DNA of 64,000 bases. Source: Symsagittifera roscoffensis (lineage: Eukaryota; Xenacoelomorpha; Acoela; Convolutidae). The translations under genes and the position numbers were made by a program. The stretch lies in NCBI RefSeq assembly GCF_963678635.1, contig NC_087066.1, forward strand, positions 2,723,633 through 2,787,632. The letters run 5' to 3'. The notes under the pieces are model-generated. The model did no database searches. It worked only from the letters and a program-made list of their open reading frames with translations, and was not told where the DNA came from. Of this stretch, positions 57,961 through 64,000 are shown in pieces; the stretch's first letter is position 1, and every line of letters starts with the position of its first letter.

Positions 57961-60659
57961 TATCCATCGACAAACACTAGTCACGACTAAAGCAGCTACA
58001 AATGCTAATAAATTGTCAATGCGACTCGGCAAAATGGCACCAGATACAAATAGACACAATTTTGCAAGTAATAATTTTGAATACAAACTGAAGGCATCCA
58101 CACTAACTTTGCATGTAGCAAATCGGAAAATAGGAAGCCACAATATTTATAAAATCTGCATTTCGAAAAATTGCGAGTTATAGTGAGTTATAAAATTTCT
58201 GAAATCGAGTTTTTATGATAGTGTTCTTTGAAAAGAATAGCTTTTTTCGGTTCATTTGATCAATTTACACAGAGGTGAAGGTGAACTTCACATACACAAG
58301 CAAAAATATTACCGATAACGCTACTGGGAAAAACTGAATGAGTTAAACTTTGAGTCTACAAAACTTCTGAAATGACGCACGCCAATTATGAGTCTACATA
58401 ACTGCTAAGTGACGCAAGCCAATTCTGACGCATTAGCAGTACCAGTCAAAGCACGTGATATCAAAAAGCTGTAAACATGACCCAAAAGTAGAACCAATAT
58501 TTGCGAATTAGGTTAGAAAAAAAGACGGTTCGTAATAATACACTAATCTGACGTTAGTGTAAAGGATAGAAAATTCAAACATCAAAAGTCAATTCTATTT
58601 AACTCGAAACATTCCTGAAAAAAAAACGAAAAGCCACACGACCTCTAAAATTAACTTCATTCCATTCACTGACATACAGAAAAACTAAAATTGAAAAAAG
58701 ACGTATCTTCAACACGCTTATTGACACTTAAATTCAATCTTTGCAGTTTCTAAATTTTGAAGCGTTTCAAATTTCAAATACTGTTTATGATTGGCGCTTT
58801 TATCGTGAACTTATACCATATAGAGAAAATGAAATCAATCAGAGCCGAAGCGGATCTTCTCACCACTTGCTATACAAAAATGAATGATTACGATTAACAG
58901 CAAAAAAAAGACAAAAAATAGTCAACTGACAGTTGGAAAAGAGTAATGAACGCAAGGAAACTGAAAACTGATTTGTTTTCTTAAAAATCCTTCAACTTGT
59001 GAAATTCGAAGAAAAAAATAGATGGCTTGAAAACTCTTTGAATTTAAAAAACAAATTATGAAAACCACTTTTTGTTAAAATTGACCCAATTTGAGAACAG
59101 AGGCGAAGTTGCACTTCGCATACACAAGCAAAAATATGACCGTTAACGCTACTGGGAAAAACTGAACGAGTAAAACTTTGGGTCTTCAAAATTTCTCTTC
59201 TTCAAGTGACGCATGCCAATTATGGCGCATTAGAGTACCAATCAGTTCCAAAAAAAATTACCAACAAACATGCCTCAATTTATAGAGCAGTCTATGGAGC
59301 GGTAATAACATGAAAAATTTAAATAAAATGAACAAAAGCTGATTTTTTTTTAATTTAAGATTTTTTTGAAAATCATCCCCCCACACGCCATATTTAGTAC
59401 AAAGTTATATATTTCGCTCCTAGTTACAAATCAACTATGGCAAATAAGCTTCCTTCGACCATTTTGGAACGATTTCTATGATGGATTAAATCTCCGCTTA
59501 CGCGTTAATGGCGCGAAATATATCGCGCCTTAATTGTCCGAAATTAGCCAAAATTGCTATTTTAAAACTCCAATAACGGTACGAAAAATGATCAAAGATG
59601 AAACATCTTTCCAAATTTAAGCTCAGGACAACAAAACTTTTTGACTGATATAAAAGAAAAATACCGCCGAAAATGGCTAGTTAAAAAGTCGAAGAAAAAA
59701 ACTTGTCTGAAGAAAAAAAATCACAACGAGCACAAATATTTGTTGATTTCGCTACCAAACTTGGAACAATAGTAGTCTGTGCTAAAATCCTTAGCATTGG
59801 CTGTAATTAATAGCTGGTTATTGATCAAAACGAACGTTTTCAAAATGAACACATTTTATCGCAACAATATTTGCGTCGCAACAATATATGCGACTTAGGT
59901 TGGAAAAAAAGATAGTTCGTACTATAAAACAAGCATTGCTTGTGAAAAAACTAGATCAATAAGTAAAACCTTTATTTCGCTGGGAAATCTGATAATTAAT
60001 TTCCATGTTCGAAATTAGAAGTCGATCACGTTTTTTGTGATTTTTACAATTTTGCTGTTCGAAAGTGGAGCTTGCCTTCCTTTTAACAATATAACTGCAC
60101 TGGACTTAAAAAGAAAACACAAGTCAAACCGCGAAAAATCAAAACTGAGCGTGAACAAATTTTAAGACTTTCATGAAAAAAAAAGCAGCAAGACCTATAT
60201 AATAGTACTAACTACGGATTTGAATCATTGGTCCTTGTCTTCAGAGGCCGGTGCGTTTGCTCCTCACCACATGTGCGAATTAATGTCTGATGTTGGATTT
60301 ATTTTGAATTAAAGGTAAAACTATTCAAGTGTTTCTGTTACACTAGTTGTTAACCCGAAAAAAGTCCATATTCCGGTTTGTAAACGCTTGCTAATCCCCA
60401 GTGATGCTGGAAGACATTTTTCGTACTACTTTTACGTATGCTCTTTCATAGTGGAACTTGCCTTCATTTATAATGAACATTGATTGGAATTAAACGAGTT
60501 CATTAAACCAAACAGTACTAAAATCAAATTTGAGCATTAACAAATTTAAATAGAGCAGAAGCTGTCCTTGGCAAACACTAGCAAGAAACCGACAGCTCTA
60601 CAAGAAACCGACAGCTCTAGAAAGTGACTAGAAAAAAGCGTTGAATTAGTATAACTTGT
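57961..60659. other. Intergenic sequence with dispersed repeats
   Basis: A repeat of ~150 bp occurs at about 58,270-58,395 and 59,095-59,230 (ACACAAGCAAAAATAT, then AACGCTACTGGGAAAAACTG). Its first part, CAGAGGCGAAG, recurs at about 63,822. Nothing else is recognised. The shorter tandem copy CAAGAAACCGACAGCTCTA occurs twice at 60,583-60,619 (the first copy beginning one base later). Confidence 0.45.
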
Positions 60660-60755
60660 GCCATGAGTCAAACTCATACCTGTGACCTCAAAATCTGAAG
60701 TCTCGCGTCTTTCCCACTTACCCGGTTGCAGGCACCACTCAGCCATGGGCGCCTA
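60660..60755 (-). repeat. tRNA-derived SINE-like head 2
   Basis: On the minus strand, GCGCCCATGGCTGAGTGGTG carries an A box (TGGCTGAGTGG) and, about 60 bases on, GGTCACAGGTATGAGTTTGA is B-box-like. It has the same orientation and similar flank as head 1. An intact tRNA cloverleaf is not apparent, so a SINE rather than a tRNA gene is proposed. Confidence 0.5.
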
Positions 60756-60914
60756 AAGATCGGCAAACAGCAGCCACAAATAAAGCAGAGAACAGGTGCT
60801 ATGAAGTTTCCAATGCTACACATCTCGATTATAGCAAAAGTGTCATCAACTAATGTTCCTCGCTAACTGGCTAGTGTAAAGAATTATTCATGAAAAAAAA
60901 ATCATCAAGACATA

Positions 60915-61644
60915 CAGTGCTGATTTAAATTATCCGGACAAAACGAACAAAACTTGAATTTTCAAACGCGTTTTTCTCAAATTGGGTTAACATTAGACAA
61001 AAAGTGAAGAGAACAAAAATTGCTTAATTTCACCAGAATTAATATGGTGCCATTTTTTCTCCGAAATTCTCAACAAAAATTTTACCCCAAAAATGGGTCA
61101 TTTTGGTTTTTTTCAATTAATCAAGAATTACGCGGAAACTACTTTGTTAATTGATGAGAAAATTATATCACAGGAAGCCCCTTACGCAGCTCAACAAAGT
61201 ATAACTAGGGTTAAATCTCCAAAAATTTGCGCAAATTGTTTAAAATTTATTTTTAAACAGAACTTCTGGGTTTTATATAGTAAAAATCACATTTATTGAC
61301 TATCAAGTGATAATTTTTTTCTTATACTGGTTTCTGGAGATTTAACCCTTCTTAAACTTTGTTGAGCTGCGTAAGAGGCTTCCTGTGATATAATTTTCTC
61401 ATCAATTAACAAAGTAGTTTCCGCGTAATTCTTGATTAATTGAAAAAAAGCCAAAATGACCCATTTTTGGGGTAAAATTTTTGTTGAGAATTTCGGAGAA
61501 AAAATGGCACCATATTAATTCTGGTGAAATTCTAAGCAACTTTTGTTCTCTTCACTTTTTGTCTAATGTTAACCCAATTTGAGAAAAACGCGTTTGAAAA
61601 TTCAAGTTTTGTTCGTTTTGTCCGGATAATTTAAATCAGCACTG
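60915..61644. mobile_element. Fold-back (long inverted repeat) MITE, unit 1
   Basis: It starts CAGTGCTGATTTAAATTATC and ends with its reverse complement. The arms are about 310 bp at high identity and the centre about 110 bp. It is flanked by TA (60,913-60,914 and 61,645-61,646). CAGT ends with TA duplications are typical of pogo/Tigger-like transposons, so this is probably a non-autonomous member. Reading frames inside (for example 61,093-61,299) are by-products. Confidence 0.75.
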
Positions 61645-61646
61645 TA

Positions 61647-62370
61647 CAGTGCTGATTTAAATTATTCGGACGAAACGAACAAAACTTGAATTTTCAAACG
61701 CGTTTTTCTTAAATTGGGTTAAGATTAGACAAAAAGTGAAGAGGACAAAAATTGCTTAGAATTTCACCAGAATTAATATGGTGCCATTTTTTCTCCGAAA
61801 TTCTCAACAAAAATTTTACCCCAAAAATGGGCCATTTTTCGATTAATCAAGAATTACGCTGAAGCTACTTTGTTAATTGATGAGAAAATTATATCAAAGG
61901 AAGCGTCTCACGCAGCTCAACAAAGTTTAAGAAGGATTAAATCTCCAAAAATTTGCGCAAATTGTTTAAAATTTGTTTTTAAACAGAGATTCTGGGTTTT
62001 ATATAGTAAAAATCACATTTATTGACTATCAAGTGAAATTTTTTTCATTTATACTAGTTTTTGGAGATTTAACCCTTCTTAAACTTTGTTGAGCTGCGTA
62101 AGAGGCTTCCTGTGATATAATTTTCATATCAATTAACAAAGTAGTTTCAGCGTAATTCTTGATTAATTGAAAAAAGCCAAAATGACCCATTTTTGGGGTA
62201 AAATTTTTGTTGAGAATTTCGGAGAAAAAATGGCACCATATTAATTCTGGTGAAATTCTAAGCAACTTTTGTCCTCTTCACTTTTTGTCTAATCTTAACC
62301 CAATTTAAGAAAAACGCGTTTGAAAATTCAAGTTTTGTTCGTTTTGTCCGGATAATTTAAATCAGCACTG
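61647..62370. mobile_element. Fold-back MITE, unit 2
   Basis: A second copy of unit 1 in direct tandem, sharing the single TA between them (61,645-61,646) and followed by TA (62,371-62,372). It differs from unit 1 by substitutions and small indels on both arms, so the two are not a fresh duplication. Confidence 0.75.
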
Positions 62371-63264
62371 TATATAAGTGAAAATTACTTCGTTCTTTTA
62401 AACTTCGAAAACATCTATCTATATGCATACAATTGCCTTGGAAGCTTCAAGCCAGCTTGTATTGGAAGCTTCAAGCCAGCAAACGAAAATAACCACAAAA
62501 AGAATTTGATAATTGTACGAAACGTGTCGTTCTAAAGAAAGAACCGATTAAAAACTCGACAATGCCAAAACAATTAGAAGATTTACAGCAGACTAAAATG
62601 AGCTTGCATGACTAAAATGAGCTTGCATCGAGCACAGGACAAAAAACGCTAGCCGAATAGTTTGTCAGATTAATACAACACATAATCTTTACGCCATCTG
62701 CGCAAATGGTGTCGTTCATTGGTCACAAAAATAAGTAAAGTTTCCAATGCAAATCAGTTTAATTTCGGCTGAAATAAATTCGAAGCAAATGTCATTTCAA
62801 ATCATCGCACCCCTTAGCGCACAGGGTAATTGAGCAAATTTTAAACTGAATTCGGGACCGAGTTTAACTAATCTCAAGTGCGAATCCAGTGAGCAAAGTG
62901 GCTTGTCGCCAAGTGTAAAAATCCAATCATCGACTTCAAATTAAGTCAATTTTCGAACAGTGAACAGAATGTCAATCATTTATTGCAATTCGAATTTCTG
63001 CTATATGAAAAAGCCACCCCCAACTCAAGTTATATGAAAAAATGATTTTTATGATATGTTCACATAATTGTGATTTATTCAATTATTCATATGCTACAAC
63101 TCTTCTACTGTTACTGTCGTAAGACAACATACTACTCATGACGCTGGTTATTTTAGACCAAGAATACTTGAGGTACTACCGTCTTTACTAGAATAACATC
63201 TGATATTTTATAACGGGACATTATTTTAGCGCATAAATCATAGCTTTATCACATACAGTTTTCA
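62371..63264. other. Upstream region of membrane protein gene 2, with micro-duplications
   Basis: Two short tandem copies stand out: TTGGAAGCTTCAAGCCAGC at about 62,440-62,478 and GACTAAAATGAGCTTGCAT at about 62,592-62,628. No promoter box can be named with confidence. Confidence 0.4.
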
Positions 63265-63618
63265 ATGAGTGGAGCAAACGGAACCCAATCGAATGAGGGA
63301 AACTCGATTCCCATGTATTATATCATAGTGGACTCTATTGTGGGAGTCGTCATTCTTTTGTTGTTTATAATCGCAGCAGCAATCATTGTCTCTCACAGGA
63401 TTTCACAGAGAAGGATTGATAAGGAAAAGAACATGGGCAAATATGCCACAACTCCGAAAACTACTCTTGTAAATACAACAGAAACTCTGGAAGCAGATCC
63501 CAGCCGCGAACGCACAGCAGTAATAGTCGCCAACAATAACACCGGAGCAATAATAGAGGACAGCACCCCCAATCCGAACAACATGCAACATGACTGCGAA
63601 GAGTCCTACACGCTTTAA
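63265..63618 (+). CDS. Small single-pass membrane protein, family member 2
   Basis: 117 residues, single exon. The short N-terminus MSGANGTQSNEGNSIP contains an N-glycosylation sequon (NGT). It is followed by the shared core YYIIVDSIVGVVILLLFIIA and SHR, a basic stop-transfer (RISQRRIDKEK) and a Thr/Asn-rich cytoplasmic tail. The core aligns closely with the minus-strand gene at 50,183-50,632, so the two are paralogs about 13 kb apart in opposite orientation. The tails are not clearly alignable, so constraint seems concentrated on the membrane segment and its N-terminal Tyr-Tyr-Ile-Ile-Val-Asp. The family and function are unknown. Confidence 0.65.
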   Translation: MSGANGTQSNEGNSIPMYYIIVDSIVGVVILLLFIIAAAIIVSHRISQRRIDKEKNMGKYATTPKTTLVNTTETLEADPSRERTAVIVANNNTGAIIEDSTPNPNNMQHDCEESYTL

Positions 63619-64000
63619 CAACTCAGCAGTCACATCCGAAATAACTAAAAGCTCATGCAGTGCTTGTTTTTTTTTGTTTCAGTGCGTATCATTTCCACAC
63701 AAAGCAACCTTAAATTATGAAATCGACTGAGAAAACTTTCCACTCAACTCTTTCTACAAGTAATTTAACTAATTTAGCTTTTTATTTTGAGTTTGTATGA
63801 TCATAGTCACATGTTTAACACAGAGGCGAAGCTGCGAACACAACAGATGCTGCTTTCGAGACAAAACAAGCGAGAAAAACGCAAAAATAAATTCTAAACA
63901 GCCAAAAACGAATAAAAAACCAGGGGCGATACAACCGAGGCAATATCGTACCCTTTGCGATACAACGATAACATAACAAACAGAACTCGAAAAAAAAACG
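63619..64000. other. Downstream flank, nothing recognised
   Basis: This is the probable 3' untranslated sequence of the membrane protein gene, then AT-rich DNA with one copy of the CAGAGGCGAAG repeat start near 63,822. No clear AATAAA is seen immediately after the stop. Confidence 0.3.

Noticed and set aside
61093..62265. ORFs starting with a common MGHFGFFQLIK segment on both strands
   Set aside because: They lie in the arms of the fold-back elements, so the similarity reflects the inverted repeat and not a gene.
1..64000. CRISPR arrays, prokaryotic operons, ribosomal RNA genes
   Set aside because: No short regularly spaced repeats, no bacterial gene layout and no rRNA sequence were seen; splice sites and retroelements point to an animal nucleus.

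Overview
The window is AT-rich nuclear DNA from an animal, very probably an invertebrate. It contains LTR retrotransposons of the Ty3/gypsy and BEL/Pao groups, tRNA-derived SINE-like heads, MITE-like inverted repeats and spliced host exons. One of these exons reads as the last exon of COP9 signalosome subunit 8. The species cannot be fixed from the sequence. There is no prokaryotic gene, CRISPR array or rRNA gene.

Positions 1-40,716 are dominated by two copies of one very large env-bearing Ty3/gypsy-type element. Copy A (1 to 17,082, its first ~1.3 kb lying outside the window) is old and carries many frameshifts, stops and deletions. Copy B (21,803-40,716) is complete at 18,914 bp. It has two 410-bp LTRs that are nearly identical and a 4-bp target duplication. 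Its gene order is: LTR, 1.25-kb leader, basic ORF1, a single-frame Gag-Pol of about 2,560 codons (CCHC zinc knuckle, DSG protease, YLDD reverse transcriptase, RNase H, D,D35E integrase, GPY motif), a conserved non-coding gap, two small membrane ORFs, a 378-codon ORF with no ATG, a secreted/membrane Env of 872 codons, a 601-aa ORF6 of unknown family, a short intron, 1.5 kb of conserved 3' non-coding sequence, then the LTR. Many of these genes overlap by a few bases. The extra genes are preserved at the amino-acid level between A and B, so they belong to the element. They are the best candidate for something undescribed. Copy B is young but has three lesions: a stop in ORF1, an 8-bp insertion in the integrase C-terminus and a stop in env. 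The insertion sits exactly at the edge of a 378-bp tract that is 100% identical to copy A.

Elements A and B are each followed by a copy of the same 3.85-kb host sequence (17,083-20,933 and 40,807-44,668), which itself contains a ~686-bp tandem repeat. The two elements inserted about 90 bp apart in these paralogous sites.

From 44.7 kb to 64 kb the DNA is host intergenic sequence. It holds a deleted BEL/Pao element with both LTRs and a 5-bp target duplication (45,842-49,213). Two paralogous single-exon genes encode small single-pass membrane proteins of unknown family (50,183-50,632 minus and 63,265-63,618 plus). The putative CSN8 last exon is on the minus strand (55,745-56,024), and a possible signal-peptide first exon is at 57,474. 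Other features are a TTAA-flanked MITE (56,508-57,168), two tRNA-like SINE heads, and two abutting ~730-bp fold-back elements with CAGT ends at TA sites (60,915-62,370).
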